A DNA stretch of 64,000 bases, taken from NCBI GenBank assembly GCA_029168955.1, contig JAPDOI010000421.1:62001-126000 (forward strand). The letters are read 5' to 3'. Below the pieces are notes generated by a model. The model worked only from the letters and a program-made list of their open reading frames with translations. It ran no database searches and had not been told where the DNA came from. The stretch comes from Aplectana chamaeleonis. Lineage: Eukaryota; Nematoda; Chromadorea; Rhabditida; Cosmocercidae. Within the stretch, counting starts at the first letter, position 1. Each line of letters starts with the position of its first letter. Shown here in pieces: positions 48,178 through 61,300 of this stretch. The position numbers and the translations under genes were made by a program.

Positions 48178-50095
48178 CATATGAACCTTGTTGGAGAGTG
48201 AGCCATGTGTAGTTCATGAAGAGCAATAATTAATACACTTTCATTTTCAAATAATATCCGCATTTGTACGGGTCGTGGCCAGTAAACATTGGAAAATCAC
48301 TCTCCGCATCTTTTCGACTTTTTGACAGAAATTAGAGTGGGTATTATATACATACCCAAGACTAGGATGTTTGTTTAAATATTTTCGGTCTGAGCACAGC
48401 CAAATTTGAGTATGAGAAAGAAATTTGAATGAGATTAGTTCACTGAATCGCGCTGTTCTTAAACAGAAAACCGTGCTCAAAGTGCAAGGTGGACGTGTCT
48501 TGAAAAACTATCTGCTTCCCAATCTGCTCAATTGTTGCTCGAGAAACTCGGAGACACTAGTGACCCAACTATTTTCACGGAAAGATCGGTTAACAGCCGA
48601 CTGAGGAAGAAATCGGGGCTAATTCTTGCCTCTCTCTCTGCAGGTTGTCATCATTTAGCCATTTCTGGCCAAAATATTGCTCGGCTATCACTCAGGCTAA
48701 GTAAGGTCTTCAAGAGCTCTTTGTATATGACTGCACTACATGCACATGGATGACCACAGTGGTTGAAATTTCACTATTATGGTTAAATATATGAGGATTG
48801 TACTGTCCCGAAGTCTCATGATAGTTCTAAAAACGTTTATTACAAAAGTTCCAAAAATGAGGCTGTAAAAGCTTCTAAAAGATCCGAAATTTTGGATCTT
48901 TATTATGTTTAGTAGTCACTGGGGGAAATTTCGTTCTCCCAGTGTAGGTATCTTCAATTCAATCCTACCAGCCAGTTTATCCCGGATGCGCTCCCAAAAT
49001 AAAATAGCTTACAGAGTAATCACCCTACTTAGCATGGAGCCGGCACTCTTTGACGAGCTGCGATTCAAAAACTACGCTGAAATTGAGAAGTTCAGTAGAT
49101 TCTTGAAATTTGTGATTTATATATAGATTGTGTGAATGTTTCTAAAGTAATTAATTCATAATTTGTAATTATTTGGACCAAAGGGATAGCAAATACCCTG
49201 ATTTCCTAGAGAAAAAAATTTGTTCTTTTTTCTTGGATTGGATGCGATCTGTTTACTGAACGGGTTTTTTAAAAACCTAGAAGAAAGTGCGTTTAAGTTG
49301 TGTGCATCTCGCTTAGAGTAAAGTGTCCTTCACTACGTCCATTTTCTGTAACACCATGAGAGTTATGGTGTTCAAGTGGATCTTCCTCATTTCTTTGTAG
49401 TAAATCGCAAACTCGCACCCTACTCTCGGAGTACTCTCTCGGAACTATTTCTGTAAAGAATATTTTCTTTAGATGCGTCACCGTAGTTGAATCCGCTCTC
49501 AAGAATTTCGACCTCACGCTTTAGAACAGATAAGATCCATATTACTAGCGCTGAACCCTTCATCCATCGAATTTTTTGCCTCTTATCTAGCTGTCCTTTT
49601 GGAGTCAGAGGGAGAGCGAACTCGTTTTTCGATCCGAGATAGAGAGGGGCACGCGACACAAAGGCATAGGCGGTTTTTTTGTGGCGACAAAAAGATGCTG
49701 TTGTAGAGCAGCAGCCCACACTTGACGCCTGTCGCGTGATGGACACCTAGCGGCTAGCCATCTCAGGCGGCAATCCGATCGGAATTTGAAACGCTTTCGC
49801 CATATTACGGCTCATTGCGCAACGCTTGTGAAGAAGGCTATGTTGCATGCTGCGATAGAGAGAGAGAGCGGGTGGAACTTTCGCTGCGGCGTCAGATCTG
49901 CTGCTGTCATCATTACAGGACGAGTTACGGATAATCCCGAAATGACGGGGAGAAAAGTGCCCGACGGGGACAGCAGCTGCCTGCCGACGTCACCCATCGA
50001 CCAGTTCCTTTGACGGAAGAGCTTCCGACGAACAGAATTACTTCATACGAAGGGGGTATTCCGCACCTGTGTCTGAAGCCAAACGTCAAATAAAG
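48178..50095. other. Intron 1, no supported exon
   Basis: Several open frames (for example 49420-49746, minus) without motifs. No repeat recognised. Confidence 0.35.
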
Positions 50096-50376
50096 TATAC
50101 TCTGTTTATCTTGAATTGCACAAAACACGGTCAGCCAATAGTCCTCTAATTGGCCTGCTAGTACCGCGGTGTACGTCCACGACGCGTTCTCGGCAGACAC
50201 GGGTGGCAGGGTGGGTGGCCGAGTGACGGCATTGACGAATCGATCGCTCTGCACACCGGGTGCACACCCGGGTCTGCCGAGAACGCGTCGTGGACGTACA
50301 CTACGGTACTAGCGGGCAAATTAGAGGACCATTGGCGGACCGTGTTTTTTGCAATTCATGATAAACAGAGTATAAA
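50096..50376. mobile_element. Foldback element with about 104-bp arms
   Basis: The arm 'tatactctgtttatcttgaa' through 'gcgttctcggcagac' (50096-50199) is mirrored at 50271-50376. A 70-bp GC-rich loop separates them. The arms differ at several bases. No transposase. Confidence 0.85.
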
Positions 50377-50774
50377 ACTGCAGGCTTTTGCGGCAACAGC
50401 GTCATTTGGTATCCACTTTTTTGCATACGGTCACAACAGCAGCAGTTAGTATTCCCCTTTCTCTCACAGACATCGTTCGTGATAGGATCTGCAGGTTTTT
50501 GAAAAATGATGTAGCTAAGAGAACCTGCATGATAATTGCTCTGGAGATACGGCTAAATGCAGATAGGGTCCATCGAGTTGGGTACAACTTTCGATATCAA
50601 TAGTGGATGAATCCACCGCTGTGCTGAAATGTGATTTGTCTCGCTCTACTAATCCGTATCATTTGCTTTGTTTTTTACATTGGTCAGAATTTGTCTGTCC
50701 AAACTGGAGGACCAACATTCATGATATCCATCTACGATTTCCTTTCTCACCAAAAGTGGGGAATTTAACAGCTG

Positions 50775-50984
50775 CTACGTCTGGATACTCCTCGCAACAT
50801 CAAGAGGGAACAGATTTACTAGGGACGTCCAGGCAACAAAGCTACTCTTGGAACAACCATCGTACACGAAGGGGCGGAATCCCAGAAGCGGTTGGATCGA
50901 AAGGTGTTCGAGAGGGCTCATAAAGAAACTTTATCGCGAAATCTCTATTTCATACCTTATTTCCTTAGGATTCCTGTAGGCTGA
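50775..50984 (+). pseudogene. Unrecognised coding-like fragment
   Basis: Sixty-nine codons with one internal TAG: 'RLDTPRNIKREQIY', stop, 'GRPGNKATLGTTIV', 'SQKRLDRKVFERAHKET'. It reads like protein with charged helices, but I know no family and there are no flanking splice signals. Probably an old TE or gene relic in intron 1. Confidence 0.25.
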
Positions 50985-51367
50985 AAGCAATTTCGTGTCA
51001 CAAATGATGACTCTTCCCGGAAACAATTTCTTTCGATCTGGGTTTTCTGACGAGGGCATGAGGTCTGGGGCGTTTCTGAAGACCTCTCGGTTTAGAGTCT
51101 CACTAGCAGCGAGCACCGACACTTGTATTTCTCCATGGCCTATCGACCAGTTGCTGGTGACATTCGGAATCGAGAGCTCTTTAGGAATGCCCCGTAGCTC
51201 ATATAGTGTATACGCGCCACAAACATAGACATGCACATGTGCGGATTGTTCGGGCTTACATTTTTATCAATCATTGATCATCGGCCGAAAATTTTTCTCT
51301 GTTTTAAATTAGTTTTAGACTTATTTTTGCCTATTTTCGCGTGTTTTATACTATATATTTGTTATAT

Positions 51368-51700
51368 TAGGTTGTCGCATAAGTTTCTCTCCCCCTCGTT
51401 TTGAAGTTTTACAAAACTTCCAGCTTTGGTAATTTGATCAAGTGTAGTAAGTCGTTCGAAGGCGCAACTTGTTCTCTATTTGAGATTTTTTTTACTTGGG
51501 TCAGAGCTTGCTGATTTTCGAAATACATGCTGAGGTTCAGTGGTAATCTTCAGTGATGAGCACCTGTGAGTGTTTTTATTCATCTTGATGAGAAGCACAG
51601 AAGCTGCCAAGGTTGATGGTATTTCGGAGCCACCTTAGAATAAGATGACCGAGTTTGCGGAAAATCTCGGCAGGACGTAATTATTGATTTTTTGCGGGTG
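51368..51700 (+). mobile_element. Possible 5' end of a second mariner element
   Basis: 'ttaggttgtcgcataagttt' is a typical mariner-type terminus. About 200 bp later a degenerate frame gives 'RSTEAAKVDGISE', faintly like the transposase N terminus. No further domain and no right end. Confidence 0.3.
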
Positions 51701-53575
51701 ATTTTGCATGTTCGGGGTTTTTTTTTCGACCATTTTTGGCAACGAAATTTCCGTTTTAAGAACCGTGGGAAAGTGTTGTATCTACGTATTTACTCGGTAG
51801 TATTTATCTTGTCAACTATCGATCATTTATTCAGAGAATGGATTTTTGTAATTTTTATCAATAAAAAAATCTACCGATGACTGACAAACATAGTATTCAG
51901 TAGAGACTTCTCTACAACACTCAACTCTGAAAATCGAATCTGGTCGGATAAGGGGATAAGGCAGAAAAGATCGAACTTGCAAGTTCACCAAAGTCGCAAA
52001 AAACACCATTTATGCCCCATCGTGATTTTCCGCAGACTCTGTCATCTAGCTCCTATGTGGCTCGAGTATACCACAAACTTTGACACCTTCTATGATTCCC
52101 ATTGAGGTGAACAGGAGCACCCAAATATGCTCAGTACTCAAGACATCGAGATTACACAAATACACATTGCGATTTACCTGAAATGCTGTTTGAACTGAGG
52201 AGAGAGTGACGGAGTTCACTTAGGAAGTTTAGGGTTAAGTCGTAGTGAAGGTGTTCTCAATATGATAGTCGAGAAATATGAAACCTCAGAGTGAAGTGTA
52301 CAAAGCAGTTTGCATACTAAGTGCTAAATGATTTCTATGAATTATGAGTAATGAGATTAGGATATTTGAGTCCGGTATAGTCGATTAACCCTGTATACAA
52401 ACTCTCACTGTTTCAGATGAACGCCGAAGACCGCTACACTGATAGCGAGAGAGAATGAAAAATTCACGAACCTGCACTAGGATTCTGAAACTGCACTAAC
52501 TTAAGTTTTAAATTAGGGACCCGGAAAACTCCTAGCTTCAAGAAACTATCCTCCACTCCCTAACGTTCAGTACCTCTCGCACCCGTTGAAGAATATTTTT
52601 CTGGTGTGGGTTCTGCGACAATTTTTGCGTTTTCTCAGTACTTACAATTGAGGTGGGTCCAGCTGTGGGTTCACAGTGCATTTCAGAGAAGAACCCACAC
52701 ATAGTAAATTTTCTTCAAAAACACTCTCCAGGAATGCGGAAGGTTTTGAACGATAGAGTATAAAGTCTAGTTTCTTAAAACCAGAGTTTTTCCAAATAAA
52801 GTCTAGTTTCTTAAAACCAGAATTTTTCCAAGACATTTATTACTTAACTTATATTTTTCAAAGAAACCTACATTTTTGAGAACTTGACGTTGTTTTCTTC
52901 GACGTTTACGCCCACAATGTAGCGCCCTTCAGCGTCGATCTCAGACGATGAAAGTTTGAAGATGGTATAGTTCGACCACGCTGGACACAAATATCCTACT
53001 CTCGTGACTCCTAGTTTTCAAAATTGTTGACTTCCGGAGGATCCAACTCAAACATCCGCATTTTTTTCGCATACCACTGGCTTCAGTCTCTCAATTTTGG
53101 TATTTTTCCAACCATTTGACAAATTTATTCTTACCAATAGAGTGTGACAAGAGTAATTTACTGCAAATAAGCGTTAGAAGCACTGGAGTCGCATCACTTC
53201 CCCACACAGAGTGATTCATACTTGTGAAACAATGGCTGTCAAGTGTCCATGCTTATGTTCTTTCCGAAATCTTCACTTGAAGCTGCTTGTTGAATAACGA
53301 GTGGGCTATAAGTGGTCCGCCAAGTCTGTTTCATATCCAACTCCCCGAACAAGATTTTTATGAAGTTCGAAAAAACGTCTAATAATCTATCGGAATCGAT
53401 CATTTGAGGTGTTTTGGTGAAGATTCACCAGTTTCTATGTGTATGTGTGTGTGTGACAGCGATCTCTACCCTGCAGTAGCTGAACAAATAGCGTCGCGCA
53501 ACAACTGGTTACTATGTGGAATGTTGAAAAGAGAGAAACACACACTTAATAGGGAAAAACTCTCGCTCATTTTAG
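51701..53575 (+). other. End of intron 1, with a 36-bp duplication
   Basis: 'taaagtctagtttcttaaaa' starts at both 52761 and 52797, each followed by 'ccag(a/g)(g/a)tttttcc': two tandem copies of 36 bp. No exon with suitable phase was found. Confidence 0.5.
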
Positions 53576-53670
53576 CCTGTCCGGACAACCGAATCTTTGT
53601 GTATGTGAATGGATCGGCTCATGACAGGACGCCATATCTCTTCGTTGAGCTGCACGCGGATGATTTACAG
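53576..53670 (+). CDS. PAN/apple-like protein, exon 2
   Basis: Acceptor 'cgctcattttag', donor 'atttacaggtttgt'. 95 nt: two bases complete the phase-1 codon of exon 1 (T+CC = Ser), then 31 codons: 'CPDNRIFVYVNGSAHDR', 'TPYLFVELHADDLQ', ending in phase 0. This is the first half of a PAN-like fold (initial Cys, beta strands, then Leu-Gln before the Cys helix in exon 3). 'NGS' is an N-glycosylation sequon. A larger 183-codon open frame (53404-53955) surrounds it by chance. Confidence 0.75.
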
Positions 53671-54387
53671 GTTTGTCACAGAGTGAACACTCGTGAAGTG
53701 TTCTGGGCTGTAACCCTTGGGGTCAGTGTAAGGCACATCGCTGGTTCGGCTAGCACAAATGTCCGACCCTCCTCGGAAAGCGGACATACCCTGGGCAGCT
53801 CAAAGTGGGACTTTGATTCCATCCGCTCTGAGAACAGCCTGTCGTCAGGTGAATACAGAAAATCGAAAAAGAAATTTTTCAAAAAGCGTAATGCTGATGG
53901 TCTCGATAAGCGAAATTCCCTAATCGAAAAGGGAGTGGTTACTAAAACAGCTTAGTGGAGCGGCCTACTTATAAGATGAGCAGATGAAGAAATTTGAGCC
54001 TCTTTATAATCCCTTTTGTCGAAAGATTCCGAAATTCGAATGTTTCTTCTAACAAGAGAAGTGCAAACAATTAAATGACTCGGCCGTTTGCAACAAAACA
54101 CACTCCGACTAGGAGTTATTCTAAAAGTTTCCTTAACTCCAAATTTTGGCTGCTACCGAGCTCCTTGAGCCGGGTCGCGAAGGAGTTTACTCAGTTGGGC
54201 GAAAAGGTGAGGCAATTTTATCCATCTCATTCCATCCATATCAGGTCATTTTCAGGGTGTTTAGAAAACACTTTCGTACTTCACTAAAAATTTTCGAAGT
54301 TTCTCGGTGGCTTCAATACGAATCTGGGGTCCGATTTTCCATAATTCAAGCTTACTGTGGGTTACGGCATGTGTGAAGCCTCTTATA
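53671..54387 (+). other. Intron 2, first part
   Basis: No gene. It contains a relative of the 'acgaatctggggtc' motif near 54318. Confidence 0.4.
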
Positions 54388-54569
54388 CTGTCGTTCTCTA
54401 GGCCGAATTCCGGTCCGCATTTGCGGACTACGGCTATTTCATCATGCGACACGTGAGAATCGTGCTGGTCTACTTGGCCCCGGCACGATTTACCACGATT
54501 ATCACGTGTCGCATGACGCAATGGCCGTAGTCCGCAGTCGCGGACAGGACTTGGCTCAGAAGACGACAG
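54388..54569. mobile_element. TA-flanked MITE, 'ctgtcgttctct' family
   Basis: Termini 'ctgtcgttctctaggcc' and 'ggctcagaagacgacag', TA on both sides. The arms ('catttgcggactacggcta', 'atgcgacacgtgagaatcg') pair with 54500-54545. Same family as 57596-57786. The TA duplication suggests Tc1/mariner mobilisation (inference). Confidence 0.85.
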
Positions 54570-55156
54570 TACATGACGTAATCTGCCTTACAAGGAAGAT
54601 CACCTTATCTTAGTCCGAGTTGGGCAGAAAAAGTTAACGTTAATCCGAATGGAACTGTCTGCTCAGGTGGTCGGCGGGCGTATTGATTGGTCGTCGCGAA
54701 GGCATTTTTTGAACCTGTGGATCGATTTGCAGAATTATCAGATGAGTAGTGAATAATTTTCCAGTCAGCTATATTTCAATCGTGGAAGGGCATTCCCGAA
54801 CAATGTCTTCGTGACGTCCCTCTTGACACGCACGCAGACCGCGTGGGCGGACAGTCCGATTCGAATAGACATTACCTGGCCATGGTTTCCATGTTACCTG
54901 CGGTACAAACTGTGAGTTTCCCTGGTGCGAACTTACATATCAAAAAGTTACAAGCTTGAAACGGTAGATGGTATAGGAAAATTAGAAAATTTTCTGAGTC
55001 CAAATTTCGTCTAGAAGGTTAATTGGGATGCTGATTACGAAGATGGAGGCCTTATCCGGTCTTCCAGATGACTACGGTAGGCTACGGTGGAAAAATGGCA
55101 TCATGCCTACTTCAACCTACCGTAGTTGTCGGAGAAAAATCCGAAAATGAACCTAA

Positions 55157-55697
55157 GGCCCCGGTCAGAGTTGGTGCTATTTGCATCTGTAACCCACCGA
55201 CTCCCCCCAACACCCCCCCCCCCGCACCCCCCAACACCCACCCGGTCGATACGTATGTTTAAAATGATGGAGTGAGGTTGAGAAAATCACTCGGTGTATC
55301 CAACTAGATATGACGATGATTACGTGGCCGACAGGATCGCACCTGTTCAGAGAAATAGTGAAGGAGAGTATGGTGAAGTAACGGAGGTAGCAGTAAGGTT
55401 AGCTTTCTAGTGATGCGCAATGTTTTATCATCGACCCGCCCACCCGGTGATTTTCTCATCCGCCGTCATCCACGTATTGCATGGATATCGACCGCGTCGG
55501 ATACATCGAGTGATTTTCTCAACCTCACTCCATCATTCCAATCATACGTATCGACCGGGTGGGTGTTGGGGGGTGTTGGGAGGTGCGGGGGGGGGGATAC
55601 ACCGAGTGATTTTTGCATCCCATTTCCAATGCTTTCTGTGTACATACATATATCGACCGGACTGGATACGTCGGCTCATCCAACTATGACCGGGGCC
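55157..55697 (+). mobile_element. Harbinger-like MITE, copy 3, TSD TAA
   Basis: Termini 'ggccccggtcagagttgg' and 'ccaactatgaccggggcc', TAA on both sides (55154-55156, 55698-55700). 541 bp. Contains C- and G-run blocks ('ccccccccccgcacccccc', 'tgttggggggtgttggg') and the same 'ctagatatgacgatgatt' core as 19953-20581. Lies in intron 2. Confidence 0.88.
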
Positions 55698-56014
55698 TAA
55701 TATTAGTCTTCAGTACCCCAAAGAACCCTTCTGGACAAAGTGTCGGCGGAGAAGAAATATCTCAATTTTTGTGAACCACTTTCGTTATGAGCTTGTAACT
55801 TTTTGAGATGCACATACATTTGGCGTAGGGAGACTCACGGTTTTTACTTTACTAGCATGGACATAGTCGCAAGGTTCCTCATTTCGCTTATGTTACTCGG
55901 ACTACGCTTAATTATTGATCTCCCCTGTGAGTAATTCGGAAATGAATAAGCGGACCTCGATATCGTCCTAAAATGCCGGAATAACTCTCGTGGAGGATTT
56001 TCTAACTATATACA

Positions 56015-56240
56015 TTGAATTGAATTGAATTGAATTATTTATTCACACGATAGGCAATGCACCTTTACGTGATACAATTTGATAAAATAATACATATATC
56101 GAAACCTTATCGCAGTTGTATTCGAATCAACGGTTGAGTATTGTCGTTGCTCGATGCTTGAAGGTTTTTTGCCCAGCTGTAGTCATGAATCTTTCGCATA
56201 AATAATGTGGCTTTCGAGTACGGTCATACGGGGATATTTT
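56015..56240 (-). mobile_element. LINE 3' end with (AATTC)n tail, truncated
   Basis: Read on the minus strand, a nondescript untranslated stretch ends 'gtgtgaataaataattc' followed by about four AATTC units (56015-56036 on plus as 'ttgaattgaattgaa'). A pentameric tail after an AATAAA-like signal fits a CR1/RTE-type 3' end. No coding part was recognised upstream. Confidence 0.45.
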
Positions 56241-56974
56241 CAACTGACCGTTCAAATAGATACTCGCAGAACCATTACGTAGATCCGAGGCTTTGAGAAA
56301 ACTACCGCATTACCCACCGTAACCTATTATATTCTCTGGAAAATCGATAAACGGACTTCACGTTTGTGTTGAGCTTTGTGAATAACCTCTGTAGAGAACT
56401 TGCTTGACAAATGTAGCTCACCGTTTTGGAAATAATTATGAGTCACCTTTTGCCCATAGTATTCGCCCTGGTCAGGGGCTTCGAGTCACACTTGACGAAG
56501 TTCGTGTTTAGGACCCCAAATACCCCCAGAGAAAAGTTTTGAGCCGAATCCGCAGGGTTTTTTCCTGAGCACCCTGGCCCCCAAGTAACACGGACCGAAG
56601 ATCCCCCAAACTTCTATTCGGAAAGATTCCTAGAAATACGCCTAAATTTCATTGTAAACGGCTGGGTCGCCTAATAGTAAATACTTCCTTAACTCAAGTG
56701 TAGTTTTGCGTAATTTTGTGAGAAATTTTTTTTTAATTCTGTAAGAGAAACTTTGAACCTCTATCAAGAAAATCTGTACAGTTTTCCAGTTTTATACGCA
56801 AAAAAAGTGTTGCTACCGGAAGCGTGACAAGTGGGTTAGACACTGCAACACTGCCTCTTTACGATGCTTTTTTTCTACTACAGGGCCATCCTCCGCATCA
56901 CTCTCATGGTCAAAGTGGAGTGACAAGTTGACGAATGAGAGTTGACACCAACTGTCCTCTTCCCTCCTTTTCAG

Positions 56975-57173
56975 GACTGCATCCGAAAATGTTTTGGCAA
57001 TCAGTTCTGCTACTCGCTGAAGTATGATCTGAGTGCTCCCGATTCCTGCTCGTTGTACTACTTCGCGGCTTACAACTGCACAGCGCAGGACCTAGTGCTG
57101 GCCAATTCCGTCCAAGACCCTGGCCGACCCGTCACCATCGACTGTCTGCGGTGTCCAGCTAATGGCGATTTCG
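56975..57173 (+). CDS. PAN/apple-like protein, exon 3 (Cys-rich core)
   Basis: Acceptor 'cctccttttcag', donor 'tttcggttagt'. 66 codons and one base (phase 0 in, phase 1 out). The product starts 'DCIRKCFGNQFCYSLKYD', the C-x3-C-x5-C helix typical of PAN domains, then 'SCSLYYFAAYNCTAQD', then 'VTIDCLRCPANGDF'. Seven cysteines; 'NCT' is a glycosylation sequon. With exon 2 this makes one whole PAN-like module. PAN domains bind protein or carbohydrate ligands outside the cell; the specific role here is unknown. Confidence 0.8.
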
Positions 57174-57595
57174 GTTAGTTCATCGCCTTATTCTCTACAC
57201 TCGCGAATTATCACAATTACCATGTCAGAATTCGGGTGGAAGACATTCTTCGAGGTCACAACTTGTCCATGAAATGGCTATCGAACCTTTAAGGGTGGTT
57301 GGGTAATTTTGCGAAATTTGTCTCTCTCACCTTGAACTCATGCCACGCATTAGTACATAGCCAGTGCCATTATTAAAAAATTGGCGTTCCTGATGCACTA
57401 TGTGAGATGCCGTAACTTTTTTCCCCACAAATCAAGAATACTAGTTCTAATGTGTTTTGTTAACAGAAGTATGGCTTACTTTTGAAGACTTTGACCATTG
57501 CAGACGAATAAGGTTTACCTGGCTAGGGCCATTTTTAGGCTGGGAGCTCTACTTTTCTGCTCCATAGGTGCGTTAGATTGCTCTGAAAGGAGTTA
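57174..57595 (+). other. Intron 3, first part
   Basis: AT-rich intron sequence without recognised features. Confidence 0.4.
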
Positions 57596-57786
57596 CTGTC
57601 GTTCTCTGGGCCTATTTCCAGTTCGCATTTGCGGACTACGGCTATTGCATCATGCGAAATGTTTTAATCGTGCTGGGACCACTTGGTCCCGCCACGGTTC
57701 ACCCTTCTCCCAGCACGATTATGACGTTTCACATGATGCAAGAGCCGTATCCCGCAATTGCGGACCGGAATTTGGCTCAGCGATAG
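57596..57786. mobile_element. TA-flanked MITE, 'ctgtcgttctct' family, second copy
   Basis: Same arms as 54388-54569 ('catttgcggactacggcta', 'atcgtgctggga'), TA at both ends, right terminus mutated ('cgatag' for 'cgacag'). Confidence 0.85.
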
Positions 57787-58016
57787 TATACGCGTTTATA
57801 CAAACCTTCGCGGCTTGGTAGGACCGCATCAGGTTATTTAGAGAGTTTCGCAAAAAGTTATAATTTTGCTCAAAACTTGTATGTGAGAGTCATTAAGGGT
57901 GCTGAACACGAATCTGATATCCGTTTTTCGATGTTCTGAAGTTTATTGTGGAGTGCGGTGGGTATGATGCCATTTACATAGACTCTGTTTCAGTTCAAGT
58001 GAACTCCTGTTTTCCA

Positions 58017-58105
58017 TTATCACAGCGCGGAGCGGTGGCTTTTTCGTCGGAACCTCCTTATCACTAGTTATACCTCACCGAGGCCGCTCCGCTGCTGGTG
58101 ATAAT
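58017..58105. repeat. Small inverted repeat
   Basis: 'ttatcacagcgcggagcgg' pairs with 'ccgctccgctgctggtgataa' around a 48-bp loop. Confidence 0.65.
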
Positions 58106-58348
58106 CAAAATCGACAGGTCACTACGGGGGTCGTATTCGCCATCAACCCGTCGGGGAGTCGAAGGGTAGATGAGGTGAAATTTCAGTACAAAATGCGCGC
58201 TCCATGGCCACCTCTCGCTTCCCTTTTGCTTCCCTCGCGACCGCCGGAATTTTCCGAATCGCATAGCTCAAGAATGGCCGCTTCGCGATGGAATCTTCAT
58301 CTTTTCGCAGTGATATCGATACGTGACACATTTTACATTTACATCTTA

Positions 58349-61300
58349 CATGGTGTAAGATGGGGGGTGTGTATACAAGTCTGTTGGTACCTGCTCGTTG
58401 GTGCCCCTGCTTCTACTGAACCCAGCAGACGTTTGAGTGTACACAGGGAACGTTCGAGCGATATAGCGTGCACAACTATATCGCGAAAGTATCCCGCACA
58501 TTGCATAAAGGTGTCGCCATCCGGCACACTAAGGCCTCTGGTCCATAACACCTTAGGATCCGTACCTAGGGAGTCATGGAGTCTTTGGCCACAAGCCACA
58601 ATTTCGCCACCCTGAACTGTCGATCGCTGTCGAGTGATATCCAAAAAACTGCGCTATCCAGACTTCTGAGCTATTTCCATGCACCGTTTGCTGCTTTGCA
58701 GGAAACCCGCCTCAAGGATAGACCCGTCATCAGCGTCGGAGAGTACACCATCTACTGCGGTAACGCTGACGATAGGAGAGTGGGAGGCTGTGCAATAGCT
58801 GTAAGGAAGGATTTCAATGGTATGGTCAAGGAGTTCGGCTCAACGTCGTGTCGGAATGCATTCGTACGACTGCGGGATCACAGAGGATTCAATCTGTGGA
58901 TAGTGAGTGCTCATGCGCCCACTGAAACCGCCGAAGACAATTCGAAGGATGCGTTTTATGAGGAACTCAATACGTTGCTGGCCAGGATACCTTGTCAACA
59001 TGCTGTTGTCGTGGGGATTGACGCAAATGCGAAGATGGGACTTGATCAGGAATCCGAAGTACTCGGTAAATGGTTCTACCCAGTGGAGCAAACATCGGAC
59101 AATGGCTACCGCCTTGTCGACTTTTGTGAACGCAGTGGTCTGATTATTGCATCGACATTCAAGAGGAATCATCGCCGCCATCAGCTTACGTGGCAGGGAC
59201 CAACCCGGCTATCTCCAGAAGAGCAGCGGAAGCGGAAGATGACAACTTTGAAACTATAGCTTGACTATGTCCTGACGAGGAATATTCCAGTATCGGACAT
59301 TCGAAGATCTAGAGCTGTGTGGGATGCCGCATTCGATTCGGATCACCGTCCTGTTCTGTTGAACTTCACTGCGAGGATTTATAAGAGGAAGCGAGGGGCT
59401 CAGCCTCTCCAGAGGATTGACATGACAAGTCTCAGAGATGAAGAGTGCAGAAGGAATTTCCGACAACGCGTTTCTATTCACATCGGAGTACGGACTAAGA
59501 AGAAACTTTGCGACGCGGATTCTTTTGTCAAGTGCATCCAGGACGCTTCGAAAGAGGCACTCCCGGTTGTACAGCCTAAGAAGAAGTTCGCCTACGTCTC
59601 AGAAGAAACAACATCTACCTACAACAGAGTATGTGCTCTCCGAACTGCAGGAAACTTCGTGGAGGAGAAGCGTCTGAGGAGGAAGTTGCGTCGGCAGCTT
59701 CAAAGTGACCGCGAACGAGAGTGGACGTGTAGAGCTAAGGAGTTCGAGAAGGCTTGGGAGGAGAAGAATCCGAAGAAAGCCTACACGTTGCTGCGACAGT
59801 ATAGCGGGAAGATGAAGAGATGTTCTCCTGTCTTGAACACTACCAATGGAGTTGCAGTTGGTGATGCGACGCTGCCAATATGGAAGGATTACTTCAGTTC
59901 ACTACTGAATCGTCCAGCGCCATCAGTACCTGAGCTCCCGCATGTTCAGAGAGCACATTACGATGTCAGTGAGGAACCGCCGACTGAGTCTGAAGTTTTG
60001 GATTGTGTCCGGAAAATGAAGAATGGAAAGGCAGGTGGAGATGACAACATCACTGCTGAAATGCTGAAAGCTCTTCCTCCGTCTGGGATTCGTGAAATGA
60101 CCAACACCATCCGTGCCATATGGATGAGCGAAAGGATACCCGATTCGTGGAGACATGCGATCATCGTACCTCTTCACAAGAAGCTATCCGTCACGGATCC
60201 TAAGAACTACAGAGGAATCTCTCTACTTCGTGTCATGTACAAGGTTTTAGAACGTATCATTCTCGAGCGACTTATCAAACATCGTGAAGGAACGACCAGA
60301 GATGAGCAAGCCGGTTTTCGACCTGGAAGATCGACCATCGACCAAGTGTTCGTCGAGAAGAGTAATTGAATCGTGGCAGCGGTTTTCGAAGCCATTACAG
60401 CTTGCTTTTTTGGACTTTGAAGCCGCGTTCGACTCTCCTCATCGTGATCGATTGCTCAATGCTCTGCGAGCAGATGGAGTCCCGGAAAAGTATGTTCGGT
60501 TAATCGAGGACATGAACAAAGGAACAACAGCAGCAGTTCGTACACCTGTCGGATTTACGTCAGCTTTCGAGGTAAAACAGGAGTAAGGCAAGGAGCCGTT
60601 GCAGGACCTTTTCTTTTCAACTTCGCCGTTGATGACATCATGCGTAGAGTTGCAGAACAGTTTCCTGCGGATGTGATCCTAACACCATCAGGACGCTCCT
60701 TGTCGACCTGGAGTACGCCGACGACATTGTGTTATTCGCTGAAAACAACGCAAAACTGCAAAGGATTGTGAACCTCGTTTCGAAGTATGCCGCAGCCTAT
60801 GGACTTCGTCTTCGTCCCGACAAATGCAAGCAGATGTGGGTCTCTCAGAAGCCTTCAACTGGAGTTTGTGTGGACGGACAACGTATCGAACTGGTGGACG
60901 ATTTCTGTTATTTGGGCTGTTTGCTGAAGAACGATGGTAGTTATGCAGCGGATATTCGACAACGATGTGCGAAAGCTACGTCTGCATTCGATTCTCTAAC
61001 CAAGTGTTTGTGGTCTACCACCATCGCGAAGGAAGTCAAGTTGCGCGTCTACCTATCCGCTATTCGCCCTATCATGATGTACGGATCGGAGACGTGGGCA
61101 GCACCGAAAACGCAGATGGAAAGGTTGGATTGCACGGAGAGGAAGCTTTTTAGGCGTTTGCTTGGATATTTCTGGCCGCGTGTATGCCATAACGAAGACC
61201 TTTACAAGGAAATCGACGCAGTACATCAACGCTTGACACGAGGGAGGTGCCAGCATCTTCTAACGCCATCTCAAGCAGCAATGGAAAGTCGACTTCGACT

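Noticed and set aside
49990..51160. Two frames sharing 'PIDQ(F/L)L' as a possible duplicated exon
   Set aside because: The DNA identity is only about 11 bp and the surrounding residues do not align.
53404..53955. A 183-codon open frame as a single-exon gene
   Set aside because: Only the 95-nt core has good splice borders and fits the PAN-like gene in phase. The flanks have no family features and the long frame appears fortuitous.
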